64,000 nt of DNA, taken from contig NC_133158.1 in the NCBI RefSeq assembly GCF_040802235.1, forward strand, positions 84,678,501-84,742,500. The letters are read 5' to 3'. The notes beneath the pieces are model-generated. The model saw only the letters and a program-made list of their open reading frames with translations. It was not told where the DNA came from and searched no databases. Source of the DNA: Manis javanica. Its lineage: Eukaryota; Chordata; Mammalia; Pholidota; Manidae. The position numbers were made by a program, and so were the translations under genes. Below are positions 51,163-61,584 of the stretch, in pieces. Every line of letters begins with the position of its first letter. Position 1 is the first letter of the stretch.

Positions 51163-51479
51163 TTCAGGCTTTAGATTTGTGGTTACCAAAGGTTCCAGGT
51201 TACTTTCCTTACTGTCTAAGAGTCTAACTTAACTCACTTAGTATGGTGTTACAAACACAATCTAAAGGTTCTTTTCTATTTCTCCTCCTTTTTCATCCTC
51301 CTTCATTCTTTATATATTGAGTTCCAGATTCTATACTTTTTCTCTATCCCTTGATTGGCTTTGGGGATAGTCAATTTAAATTTGAATTTGCCTCGCAATC
51401 AGCTGCTCCACCCTACCTACCATGATTTTACTACCTCTGGTAACAGCTCTCCAACCCTAGGAACACTTCCATATATAGC

Positions 51480-52325
51480 AGGCCCTCCAAAATAGACTGC
51501 AGAGATGGTTTGTGGGAGGTAAACTCTCTCAGCTTTTGCTTATCTGGAAATTGTTTAATCCACCCTTCAAATTTAAATGATTATCTCGCCGGATAAAGTA
51601 ATCTTCGTTCCAGGCCCTTCTGCTTCATGGCATTAAATACATCATGCCACTCCTATCTGGCCTGTAAGGTTTCTGTTGAGAAGTCTGTTGTTAGTCTGAT
51701 GGGCTTTCCTTTGTATGTGACCTTATTTCTGCCTCTGGCTGCTTTTAACAGTCTGTCCTTATCCTTGATCTTTCCAATTTTAATTGCTATGTGTCTTGAT
51801 GTTGTCTTCCTTGGGTCCCTTGTGTAGGGGGAATCTGTGGATCTCCATGGCCTGAGATACTATGTCCTTCCCCAGATTGGGGAAGTTTTCAGCAACTACC
51901 TCCTCAAAGACACTTTCTATCCATTTTTCTCTCTCTTCTTCTTCTGGTATCCCTATAATGCGAATATTGTTCTGCTTGGATTGGTCACACAGTTCTCTCA
52001 ATATTCTTTCATTCTTAGAGATCATTTTTTCTCTGTGTGCCACAGCTTCTTTGTATTCCTCTTCTCTAGTTTCTATTTCATTTATTGTCTCCTCCACCGT
52101 ATCCAACCTGCTTTTAATACCCTCCATCGTGTTCTTTAACGATTGAATCTCTGACATGAATTCATTCCTGAGTTCTTGGATGTCTTCCCTTACCTCCATT
52201 AGGATGCTGATTATTTTTATTTTGAACTCCCTTTCAGGAAGAGTCATAAGGTCCATATCATTTAAATCTTTCTCAGGAGTTGTATTAACAATTTTACTCT
52301 GGACAAGGTTCCTTTGGCATTTCAT
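51480..52325 (-). pseudogene. L1-A ORF1, broken
   Basis: Begins MKCQRNLVQSK at 52325. The open block of 181 codons reaches 51780 and includes the coiled coil (EVREDIQELRNEF) and much of the RNA-recognition region (NIRIIGIPEEEE), then the frame shifts. The left boundary is approximate. Confidence 0.85.
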
Positions 52326-52327
52326 GT

Positions 52328-52606
52328 TTGTATATGGCGCCCGCTAGTGTCCAGAAGCTCTATTCTGGAGCTGCTGAGCCCCTGAAGCAATGTTGGGGGT
52401 CACAGGGGAGTGGTACTGGGGGTAGAAAAGAGCTGTTCCCCACCTCCTGGCTCCTTTGCCTGTCTCCACTGCCTAAACCAGTGGGCCGCTTACACAGGTA
52501 TAAGTTTTTGTCCCAGAGCAGCCAGATATGGATCCCTGCTTTCCACAAGCAGCCGGAATCTAGTCTCCCCAGGAACTCTGCCTGTATTAACTTTCCATCC
52601 CAGTAG
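52328..52606 (+). CDS. Antisense ORF in L1-A 5' UTR, 92 codons
   Basis: Opposite-strand ORF in the L1-1-type 5' UTR. The motif LLCLSPLPxxVGRxHRY is shared with an antisense ORF at 2484-2705 (minus strand) in L1-1, in the same position relative to ORF1. Function unknown; may only reflect shared DNA. Confidence 0.25.
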   Translation: MYMAPASVQKLYSGAAEPLKQCWGSQGSGTGGRKELFPTSWLLCLSPLPKPVGRLHRYKFLSQSSQIWIPAFHKQPESSLPRNSACINFPSQ

Positions 52607-52974
52607 TCATGCGAGTCTCAAGAAAACACCATGAAATGTAGGTTTGTGCTCACAGCACGGATCTCTGGAGCTAGGCATTCAGCAGTCCCAAGCCTTCCAC
52701 TCCCTCCCTGCTCCGTTTCTCTTCCTCCAGCCCGTGAGCTGGGGTGGGGGAGGGGCTCCGGTTCCGCAGAGCCACAGCTCTGGTACGTTACCCTGTTCAC
52801 TGAGGTCTGCTCTTTTCACCAGGTGTGTGCACTCTGACCCATCCTCTTTCCTGTTGCTCTCTCAGGATTACTTGCTCCAATTAAATTTTCTAATTGTGTC
52901 CAGTTTTAGGAGGAAGCCTCTGTCTCTCCTCTCACACTTCCATCTTTAATCTCCTGGCCCTCTTGTTGTCTTTG

Positions 52975-53165
52975 TTTTTTTTTTTTTTAGTCTCTCAAGT
53001 GTATTTATTGACTAAAACCAGTTCCACAGAACCAATTAGTATCTTACACAGGCTGCCCTGCAAGGCTTATGAGGCCATCCACAACCTGTCCATTTAAGTA
53101 GTTAGCATTTGTTCCAGCAATTTGTCACCATGTTAGAATGCTAGCATTTCAGAATGGGAGTTATT
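52975..53165 (-). pseudogene. Polyadenylated retrocopy end (source gene unknown)
   Basis: On the minus strand, a non-L1 sequence ends CAATAAATACACTTGAGAGA plus CT and then a run of about 14 A (plus-strand T-run 52975-52988). The AATAAA lies about 15 nt before the tail, the correct spacing for a processed mRNA 3' end. I do not recognise the source transcript. It is cut at 53165 by the next element's tail, so only about 175 bp of body is visible here. Confidence 0.5.
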
Positions 53166-53501
53166 TTTTTTTTTTTGAGAGGGATTCTCTCATATTTATT
53201 GATCAAATGGTTGTTAACAACCATAAAATTCTGTATAGAGGGGTCAATGCTCAATGCACAATCATTAATCCATCTCAAGCCTAATTCTCATCAGTCTCCA
53301 ATCTTCTGAAGCATAACGAACAAGTTCTTACATGGTGAATGAATTTTTACATAGTGAATAACTTCTTAACATGGTGAACAGTACAAGGGCATTCATCACA
53401 CAAACTTTCAGGTTTGATCACGCATTATGAACTATAAACAATCAGGTCAAATATGAATATTTGTTTGATTTTTATACTTGAATTATATGTGGATCCCACC
53501 T

Positions 53502-53523
53502 TTATTATTATTATTATTATTAT
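53502..53523. repeat. (TTA)n microsatellite
   Basis: About seven TTA units within the env-derived element. Confidence 0.9.
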
Positions 53524-53696
53524 TTTTGATAAAATGCTGAAGTGGTAGGTAGATGCAAGATAAAGGTAGAAAACATAGTTTAGTGTTGTAAGACAGCAAT
53601 TGTAGATGATCAGGTGTGTGCCTGTAGACTATGTGCTAATCCGAGCTAGACAAGGGCAATAAAACATTCACGGATGCAGAAGCTTTCTCTCAAAAT

Positions 53697-53713
53697 GGGG
53701 GGGGGGGGGGGGG
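53697..53713 (+). repeat. 17-base G homopolymer
   Basis: Uninterrupted G-run inside the env-derived element. Long G-runs are rare and length-unstable, and the exact count may be affected by sequencing. Confidence 0.9.
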
Positions 53714-54129
53714 TGAGGTTCTAAGCTTCACCACTTTTGTTCCCCGATTTCTCACCTGATGGCCCCCCTGCGACTGTGCCTGTCTTAGGTTGTTCCTCCC
53801 TTTAGGAATCTTACCCGTCTCTGGTTAACCAGTCATCTTCCGGGGCCATACAGAGAAATGTAAACTTGCTAAGTGAGAGAGAAGTGATACTGTTTGAAGG
53901 ATAGCTTTTTACTTTGCGGATTTATGCCCTATGGCTTCTATGCCCAGCACTTGTCTCGAGGTATCTTTACCACCTGGAGGAATTATGATACTTGGTGAAT
54001 TCGATATGAGGCACGAATTCTATTTAAGGGTTGTAATTAGGAAGGAAGAAGAAAAGCTATAGAAGTAGCATATGGAAGAAAACATGGGAGGACTGATTAT
54101 TTCTTTGACATATCTTCTTGTAGAGTACC

Positions 54130-54582
54130 TTAAGCATGTATAGGTTTTAAACTACAAACTAACTTGTGCACACATATTAACATAATAGGAATATGGTGAC
54201 ATAAACTAAGCAAATCTATAATTACCAGCCATCTCCAGTGAAGCCAAGAAAACCAATTAGGCACCCTAGGCATTTGTGAGAATTTGTCTATGATATGATG
54301 GATATTGTCCAACTGTACTTGAACAGTCTGAGAGAAATCAGACAAATTAAAGTAACCCATTTCTGGCATCTGTTCACATCCCATATGTTCTTTTAACCGT
54401 AGATAGTCAATAGTTGTAAGATTTTGGAGTGCTACAACTTGCACCGCTCCCAACTCCGGTTTGAGTTCCAACAGTACAGATCTGGTCAAATTCGTTGTCT
54501 CACTGTATGCACATGAGAGCCTAGACATCTCCCTCCTCATTCCTATGGCAAGTCCAGGAAACAGTGGGGTGGACGCTGCCAC
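54130..54582 (-). pseudogene. Endogenous retrovirus env transmembrane-subunit remnant
   Basis: A 150-codon open frame with the layout of the ectodomain of a gammaretrovirus-like Env TM subunit: a hydrophobic N-terminal part, a leucine-rich helix ending in LQN, a region in the position of the immunosuppressive/loop segment with one remaining Cys (GCEQ), a second helix (DNIHHIID), a W-rich membrane-proximal stretch and a hydrophobic C-terminal segment. The surface subunit, cleavage site and full disulphide loop are not visible, so it is a partial, non-functional gene. Class assignment is an inference from layout. Confidence 0.55.
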
Positions 54583-55333
54583 AACCGCAGCATCACCCGG
54601 ATCCCTGTGGAAGCTTTTTGATGATCATCCCCCGGCACGAGGAGTCCTCCAGAGAATGCTGATGCCGGAAGCTCCTCCTCATATCGTATCTTAGTTCATT
54701 TTCTGGGTAGGCAAGCAAGGCCTTGATCTTCTGCATAGAAACAAACAGAACCTTTGTCCACACTTTGACATGCCCTCTATACCACTGTGTAGAACTCATT
54801 GGAGGTCAGCACACAGGAGCTGCCTTTTTTTTTTTAAGAGAAAGGCATATTATCAGAAAAGAGTACCTCCATAGCTGATAATCTGACACCCTTTAAGTGA
54901 TCAACATTAAAGATATTTAAAGCATGTGTTAATCTTTGATTTACCACTAGTTTTAAACTTTCAAGGAGTAATCCCCCTTTTCTTTTTCTTTCTTTTTTTT
55001 TAATCTTTAATCTACACTTACATGAAGAATACTATGTTCACTATGCTCTCCCGTATATCAGGTCCCCCCCTAAAAACCACATTACAGGTACTGTCATCAG
55101 CATAGCAAAATGTTGTAGAATTACTACTTGTCCTCTCTGTGTTGTATAGCCCTCCCTCCCCTATCTCCCTACCCCCCATGCATGCTAATCTTAATACCCC
55201 CCTTCTTCTTTGCCCCCCTTATCCCTCGCTGCCCACTCTTCCTCCGCAGTTCCTTTCCTTTTGGTACCTGTTAGTCCATTTTTGGGTTCTGTAATTCCAC
55301 TGCTGTTTTGTTACTTCAGTTTTTCCTTTGTTC

Positions 55334-58300
55334 TTATACTCCACAGATGAGTGAAATCATTTGGTATATCTCTTTCACCGCTTGGCTTATTTCACTGAGC
55401 ATAATACTCTCCAGCTCCATCCATGTTGCTGCAAATGGTAGGATTTTTCCACTTCTTATGGCTGAGTAGTATTCCATTGTGTATATGTACCACATATTCT
55501 TTATCCATTCACCTACCGATGGACATTTAGGTTGCTTCCAATTCTTGGCTATTGTAAATAGTGCTGCGATAAACATAGGGGTGCATCTGTCTTTCTCAAA
55601 CTTGATTGCTGCGTTCATAGGGTAAATTCCTACGAGTGGAATTCCTGGGTCAAATGGTAGGTCTGTTTTGAGCATTTTGAAGAACCTCCATAATGCTTTC
55701 CACAATGGTTGAACTAATTTACATTCCCACCAGCAGTGTAGGAGGGTTCCCCTTTCTCCACAGCCTCGCCAACATTTGTTGTTGTTTGTCTATTGGATTG
55801 CAGCTATCCTTCCTGGTGTGAGGTGGTACCTCATTGTAGTTTTAATTTGCATTTCTCTGATAATTAGCAAGGTGGAGCATCTTTTCATGTGTCTGTTGGC
55901 CATCTGTATTTCTTTTGTAGAGAACTGTCTGTTCAGTTAATCTGCCATTTTTTAATTGGGTTATTTGTTTTTTGTTTGTTGAGGAGTGTGAGCTCTTTAT
56001 ATATTCTGGACATCAAGCCTTTATCGGATCTGTCATTTTCAAATATATTCTCCCATACTGTAGGGTTCCTTTTTGTTCTATTTATGGTGTCCTTCACTGT
56101 ACAGAAGGTTTTCAGCTTAATGTTGTTCCACTTGCTCATTTTTGCTGTTGTTTTCCTTGCCCGGGGAGATATGTTCAAGAAGAGGTCACTCATGTTTATG
56201 TCTAAGAGGTTTTTGCCTATGTTTTTTTCCAAGAGTTTAATGGTTTCATGACTTACATTCAGGTCTTTTATCCATTTTGAGTTTACCTTTGTATATGGGG
56301 TTAGACAATGGTCCAGTTTCATTCTCCTACATATAGCTGTCCAGTTTTGCCAGCACCATCTGTTGAAGAGACTGTAATTTCCCCATTGTATGTCCATGGC
56401 TCCTTTATCAAATATTAATTGACCATATATGTTTTGGTTAATTTCTGGAGTGTCTACTCTCTTCCACTGGTCTGTGGCTCTGTTCTTGTGCCAGTACCAA
56501 ATTCTCTTGATTACTATGGGTTTTTTGTAGAGCTTGAGGTTGGGGAGTGAGATCCCCTCTACTTTATTCTTCTTTTTCTGGATTGCTTTGGCTATTCGGG
56601 GTCTTTGGTGTTTCCATATGAATTTTTGAATTATTTGTTCCAATTCATTGAAGAATGTTGCTGGTAATTTGATAGGGATTGCATCAAATCTGTATATTTC
56701 TTTGAGCAGGATGGCTATTTTGATGATATTAATTCTTCCTAGCCATGAGCATTGGATGAGTTTCCATTTATTAGTGTCCCCTTTAATTTCTCTTAAGAGT
56801 GACTTGTAATTTTCAGAGTATAAGTCTTTCACTTCTTTGGTTAGGTTTATTCCTAGGTATTTTATTCTTTTTGATGCAGTGGTGAATGGAACTGTTTTCC
56901 TGATTTCTCTTCCTATTGATTCATTGTTAGTGTATAGGAAAGCTACAGATTTCTGTGTGTTAATTTTGTATCCTGCAACTTTCCTGTATTCCGATATCAA
57001 TTCTAGTAGTTTTGGAGTGGAGTCTTTAGGGTTTTTTTATGTATAGTATCATATCGTCTGCAAATAGTGACAGTTTAACTTCTTCTTTACCAATCTGGAT
57101 TCCTTGTATTTCTTAGTTTTGTCTGATTGCCATGGCTAGGACCTCCAATACTATGTTAAATAACAGTGGGGAGAGTGGGCATCCCTGTCTGGTTCCCAAT
57201 CTCAGAGGAAATGCTTTCAGCTTCTCACTGCTCAGTGTAATGCTGGCTGTGGGTTTATCATATATGGCCTTTATTATGTTGAGGTACTTGCCCTCTGTTC
57301 CCATTTTGCTGAGTTTTTATCATGAATGGATGTTGAATTTTGTCAAATGCTTTTTCAGCATCTATGGAGATGATCATATGGTTTTTGTCTTTCTTTTTGT
57401 TGATGTGGTGGATGATGTTCATGGATTTTCTAATGTAGTACCATCCTTGCATCCCTGGGATGAATCCCACTTGGTCATGGTGTATGATCCTTTTGATATA
57501 CTGTTGAATTCTGTTTTCTAATATTTTATTGAGTATTTTTGTATCTACATTCATCAGGGATATTGGTCTGTAATTTTCTTTTTTGGTGGGGTCTTTGCCT
57601 GGTTTTGGTATTAGGGTGATGTTGGCTTCATAGAATGAGTTTGGGAGTATTCCCTCTTCTTCTATTTTTTGGAACACTTTACGGAGAATGGGTATTATGT
57701 CTTCTCTGTGTGTCTGACAAAATTCCAAGGTAAATCCGTCCAGCCCCGGGGTTTTGTTCTTGGTTAGGTTTTTGATTACCATTTCAATTTCTTTGCTCGT
57801 AATTGGTTTGTTTAACTTTTGTGTTTCTTCCTTGGTCAGTCTTGGGAGGTTGTATTTTTCTAGGAAGCTGTCCATTTCTTCTAGGTTTTCCAGCATGTTG
57901 GCATATAGGTTTTCATAGTAGTCTTTAATAATTCTTTGTATTTCTCTGGAGTCTGTCATGATTTTTCCATTCTCATTTCTGATTCTGTTGATTTGTGTTG
58001 ATTCTCTTTTTCTCTTAATAAGTCTGGCTAGAGGCTTATCTATTTTGTTTATTTTCTCAAAGAACCAGCTCTTGGTTTCGTTGATTTTTGCTATTGTTTT
58101 ATTCTTCTCAATTTTGTTTATTTCTTCTCTGATCTTTATTATGTCCCTCCTTCTGCTGACGTTAGGCCTCATTTGTTCTTCTCTTTCCAGTTTCGATAAT
58201 TGTGATGTTAGTCTATTCATTTGGGCTTGTTCTTCATTCTTCAAGTGTGCCTGGATTGCTATATACTTTCCTCTTAAGACTGCTTTTGCTACATCCCACA

Positions 58301-59156
58301 GAAGTTGGGGCTTTGTGTTGTTGTTGTCATTTGTTTCTATATATTCCTTGATCTCTATTTTGATTTGTTCATTGATCCATTGATTATTTAGAAGCATGTT
58401 GTTAGGCCTCCATATGTTTGTGAGCCTTTTTGTTTTCTTTGTAGAATTTATTTCTAGTTTTATACCTTTGTTGTCTGAAAAATTGGTTGGTAGAATTTCA
58501 ATATTTTGGAATTTACTGAGGCTCTTTTTGTGAGCTAGTATGTGGTCTATTCTGGAGAATGTTCCATGTGCACTTGAGAAGAATGTATATCCTGTTGCTT
58601 TTGGATGTAGAGTTCTATAGATGTCTGTTAGGTCCATTTGTTCTAGTGTGTTGTTCAGTGCCTGTGTGTCCTTACTTACTTTCTGCCCGGTGGATCTATC
58701 CTTTGGGGTGAGTGGTGTGTTGAAGTCTCCTAAAATGAATGCACTGCAGTCTATTTACCTCTTTAGTTCTGTTAGTATTTGTTTCAGAAATGCTGGTGCT
58801 CCTGTGTTGGGTTCATATATATTTAGAATGGTTATATCCTCTTGTTGGACTGAGCCCTTTATCATTATGTAGTGTCCTTCTTTATCTCTTGTTACTTTCT
58901 GTGTTTTGAAGTCTATTTTGTATGATATTAGTACTGCAATCCCTGCTTCCTTCTCAGTGTTGTTTGCCTGAAATTTGTTTTTCCATCCCTTGACTTTTAG
59001 TCTGTGCTTGTCTTTGGGTTTGAGGTGAGTTTCTTGTAAGCAGCATATAGATGGGTCTTGCTTTTTTATCCATTCTATTACTCTGTGTCGTTTGATTGGT
59101 GCATTAAGTCCATTTACATTTAGGGTGACTATTGAGAGATATGTACTTACTGCCAT
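55334..59156 (-). pseudogene. L1-B ORF2, few disruptions
   Basis: ATG of MAVSTYLSIVTLNVNGLNAP at 59156. Endonuclease part at 58755-59156, then a 459-codon block (57258-58637) with SDNKG in place of the usual SDHKG (an Asn at the catalytic His), [20 protein letters not shown] and [11 protein letters not shown] gap covers the FADD region (57040-57080, frame-shifted), then a 355-codon block (55933-57000), then the C-terminus (55334-55705). A handful of indels split it. Endonuclease activity would be lost through the His change alone. Confidence 0.9.
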
Positions 59157-59351
59157 TGCAGGCTTTAGATTCGTGTTTACCAAAGGTTCAAGATTAGCTT
59201 CTTTAGTATCTTACTGCCTAACTTACCTCACTAATTGAGCTGTTATATACCCTGTTTGGAGATTCTTTTCTTTTCTCCCTTCTTATTCCTCCTCCTCCAT
59301 TCTTCATATGTTGTGTGTTTTGTTCTCTGCTCTTTTTAGGAGTGCTCCCAT

Positions 59352-60242
59352 CTAGAGCAGTCCCTGTAGGATGCCCTGTAGAGGTGGTTTGTGGGAAGCA
59401 AATTCCCTCAGCTTTTGCTTGTCTGGAAATTGTTTAATCCTGCCATCATATTTAAATGATAGTCATGCTGGATACAGTATCCTTGCGTCAAGGTCCTTCT
59501 GTTGCAATGCATTAAATATATCATGCCATTCTCTTCTGGCCTGTAGGGTTTCTGTCGAGAAGTCTGATGTTAGCCTGATGGGTTTTCCTTTATAGGTGAC
59601 CTTTTTCTCTCTAGCTGCCTTTAAAACTCTTTCCTTGTCCTTGATCCTTGCCATTTTAATTATTCTGTGTCTTGGTGTTGTCTTCCTTGGATCCTTTCTG
59701 TTGGGGGTTCTGTGTATTTCTGTGGTCTGTTCAATTATTTCCTCCCCCAGTTTGGAGAAGTTTTCAGCAATTATTTCTTCAAAGAGACTTTCTATCCCTT
59801 TTCCTCTTTCTTCTTCTCTGGTACGCCTATAATATGAATATTATTCCTTTTGGATTGGTCACATAGTTCTCTTAGTGTTGTTTCATTCCTGGAGATCCTT
59901 TTATCTCTCTCTCTATGTCAGCTTCTATACGTTCCTGTTCTCTGGTTTCTATTCCTTCAATGGCCTCTTGCATCTTATCCATTCTGCTTATAAATCCTTC
60001 CAGGGATTGTTTCACTTCTGTGATCTCCTTCCTGACATCTGTGATTCCCTCCAGACTTGATCCCATTGCTCTTACATTTTTCTCTGCATCTCATCCCATT
60101 GCTCTTGCATTTTTCTCTGCATCTCTGTCAGCATGTTCATGATTTTTATTTTGAATTCTTTTTCAGGAGGACTGGTTAGGTCTGTCTCCTTCTCAGATGT
60201 TGTCTCTGTGATCTTTGTCTGCCTGTAGTTTTGCCTTTTCAT
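59352..60242 (-). pseudogene. L1-B ORF1, broken
   Basis: ATG at 60242 opens MKRQNYR-type sequence, as in L1-2. There is a coiled-coil region (EVKQSLEGFISRMDKMQEAI at about 59920-60000) and an RNA-binding part in shifted frames, ending at TAG 59352-59354. A short direct duplication (CATTGCTCTTxCATTTTTCT, near 60064-60117) is seen in the coiled coil. Confidence 0.85.
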
Positions 60243-60351
60243 GGTGATAGAGATAGTTTGCAGAGCTGGTATGAGTGACCGCTGGAAGAGCTTTCCTTCT
60301 TGTTGGTTTTTGGCCTTCCTCTCCTGGGAGAATAATGACCTCTAGTGGCTT

Positions 60352-61584
60352 ATGCTTGGCAGCTGTGCACAGACAGGGCTTCTGCTACCTGCCCATTTGC
60401 TATGGAGTTCATCTCCACTGTTGCTGTGGGCGTGGCCTGGCTGGGGCTCCTCCTCCAAAATGGTGGAGCCCCATTGGAGGGGGAGCGGCCGGGAGACTAT
60501 TTATCTCCGTAAGGGGCCTCTGTGCTCCCTGTTGCCCAGGGGTTTAGAGTGCCCAGATATCCCCACTTTCCCTGCCTCTGGTCTAAGTGTCCTGTCCTGC
60601 CCCTTTAAGACTTCCAAAAAGCACTCTCCAAACCAAAACAACAACAGCAACAAGGAAAGAGGAAAAAAAAAAAAGGAAAAATCATGCGATTTTCTTTGTC
60701 CTCAGACGCCGGTCCCAGGCACCTGCTCACCGGGGTCCTGCTGCCCTGCCTCCCTAGCACCGGGGTCCCCTTCCCTCCAAGGCCTCCAAAAAGTAGTCAC
60801 CAAAAAAAAAGGGAAAAACACGCGACCCTCTCCGTCCCCAGGCGCCAGTCCCAGGCACCCGCCCACCGGCCCTGCCACCCTGTCTCCCTGGCACTGGGGT
60901 CCCTGTCTCCCTAAGGCCTCCAAAAAGCGTTCAGCAAAAAGAAAAAAAAGGGAGAAACGCACAGTTTTGTCTGCCAGGCACCCATCCACCGGTCTTGCTG
61001 CCCTGCCTCCCTGGTATTGGGGTACCCATCCCTGCAAGGCTTCCAAAAAGCACTCGCTAAAAAGAAAGAAAAAGGGAAAAACGCACGATTTTCTCTGTCC
61101 TCAGGCGCCGGTCTCAGGCACCTGCCCACGGGTTCCGCCGCCCTGCCTCCCTGGCATTGAGGTCCCTGTCCCCCTAAGGCTTCCAAAAAGCACTCGCCAA
61201 AAAAAAGAGGGAAAAACGTGGTTTTCCCTGTCCCCAGGCGCCAGTCTCAGACACCCACTCACCGTCCTGCCACCCTGCCTCCACAGTACTGGGAAAAACG
61301 TGCGATTTTCTTTGTCCTTAGGCGCCGGTCTCAGGCACCTGCTCACCGGTCTTGCTGCCCTGTTTCACTGGTATTGGGGTCCCTGTCCCTTTAAGGCTTC
61401 CAAAAAGCACTCGCCAAAAAATAAAACCGCTCCTGTTTCTTTCCACCTGCCGGGAGCCGGGGGGAGGGGTGCTCGGGTCCCGCCGGGCCGGGGCTTGTAT
61501 CTTACCCCCTTCACGAGGTGCTGGGTTCTTGCAGGTGTGGATGTGGTCTGGATGTTGTCCTGTGTCCTCTGGTCTCTATTTTAG
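60352..61584 (+). CDS. 410-codon antisense ORF across L1-B 5' UTR (ORF0-like)
   Basis: The longest uninterrupted antisense frame in the window. It runs opposite to L1-B from near ORF1 to 97 bp from the element's 5' end. It contains repeats of a basic module (CPFKASKKHSPK, KASKKRSAKRKK, KASKKHSLKRKK), each separated by a Pro/Gly/Leu-rich linker, because it passes through the tandem monomers. The final 43 codons match those of the L1-3 and L1-2 antisense ORFs, ending LSCVLWSLF then TAG. No known domain. The predicted protein would be strongly basic. Expression is unknown. Confidence 0.4.
   Translation: MLGSCAQTGLLLPAHLLWSSSPLLLWAWPGWGSSSKMVEPHWRGSGRETIYLRKGPLCSLLPRGLECPDIPTFPASGLSVLSCPFKTSKKHSPNQNNNSNKERGKKKKEKSCDFLCPQTPVPGTCSPGSCCPASLAPGSPSLQGLQKVVTKKKGKNTRPSPSPGASPRHPPTGPATLSPWHWGPCLPKASKKRSAKRKKREKRTVLSARHPSTGLAALPPWYWGTHPCKASKKHSLKRKKKGKTHDFLCPQAPVSGTCPRVPPPCLPGIEVPVPLRLPKSTRQKKEGKTWFSLSPGASLRHPLTVLPPCLHSTGKNVRFSLSLGAGLRHLLTGLAALFHWYWGPCPFKASKKHSPKNKTAPVSFHLPGAGGRGARVPPGRGLYLTPFTRCWVLAGVDVVWMLSCVLWSLF
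60605..61430 (-). repeat. Tandem monomer array in L1-B 5' UTR
   Basis: Repeat marked by TTCCAAAAAGCACTCGCC-type blocks at 60611, 60783, 60917, 61040, 61180 and 61398, with one further unit near 61285 missing the block. Spacings are 172, 134, 123, 140 and 218 bp (two units), so about six to seven units of roughly 110-170 bp. Each has an A-rich part, a CGCCGGTCTCAGGCACCTG-like part and a CTGCCCTGCCTCCCTGG-like part. L1-2 and L1-3 have one such block only (10100 and 12178 regions). Confidence 0.85.

Larger units (their letters stand above)
47025..52963 (-). mobile_element. L1-A: near-full-length LINE-1 in ARL13B intron
   Basis: Minus strand, the same direction as ARL13B. Tail at the left (T-run 47018-47028 and T-run 47031-47037), G-rich 3' UTR (as C-runs, 47038-47340), ORF2 (47346-51162), ORF1 (51480-52325), 5' UTR to about 52963. 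The 5' UTR and ORF1 are of the L1-1 type, but the 3' UTR is of the young type shared with L1-3, L1-4 and L1-B. Confidence 0.92.
53166..54975 (-). mobile_element. Poly(A)-ended element carrying a retroviral env TM remnant
   Basis: The minus-strand element ends in an A-run (plus-strand T-run 53165-53176). In the body, reading on the minus strand, are an env-like ORF (54130-54582), a long noncoding 3' part containing a 17-base C-run (G-run on plus at 53697-53713) and an (AAT)n tract, and no LTR that I can identify. The right end is uncertain: it could stop near 54825 or extend to the T-rich tail of L1-B at about 54975. The terminal A-run suggests spread by L1 machinery. Confidence 0.55.

Noticed and set aside
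57958..58383. 141-codon plus-strand ORF rich in hydrophobic residues (also 14389-14826 minus and 49965-50261 plus)
   Set aside because: Antisense shadow of the ORF2 region whose A-rich codons give Phe/Leu/Ile-rich complements. Looks like a membrane protein but is a composition artefact seen in every L1 copy.
60684..61346. Other ORFs in the L1-B 5' UTR on both strands (60684-60914, 60702-61046, 60911-61186, 61101-61346)
   Set aside because: All cross the same tandem monomers. Only the 60352-61584 frame shares its stop and C-terminus with the other L1 copies.
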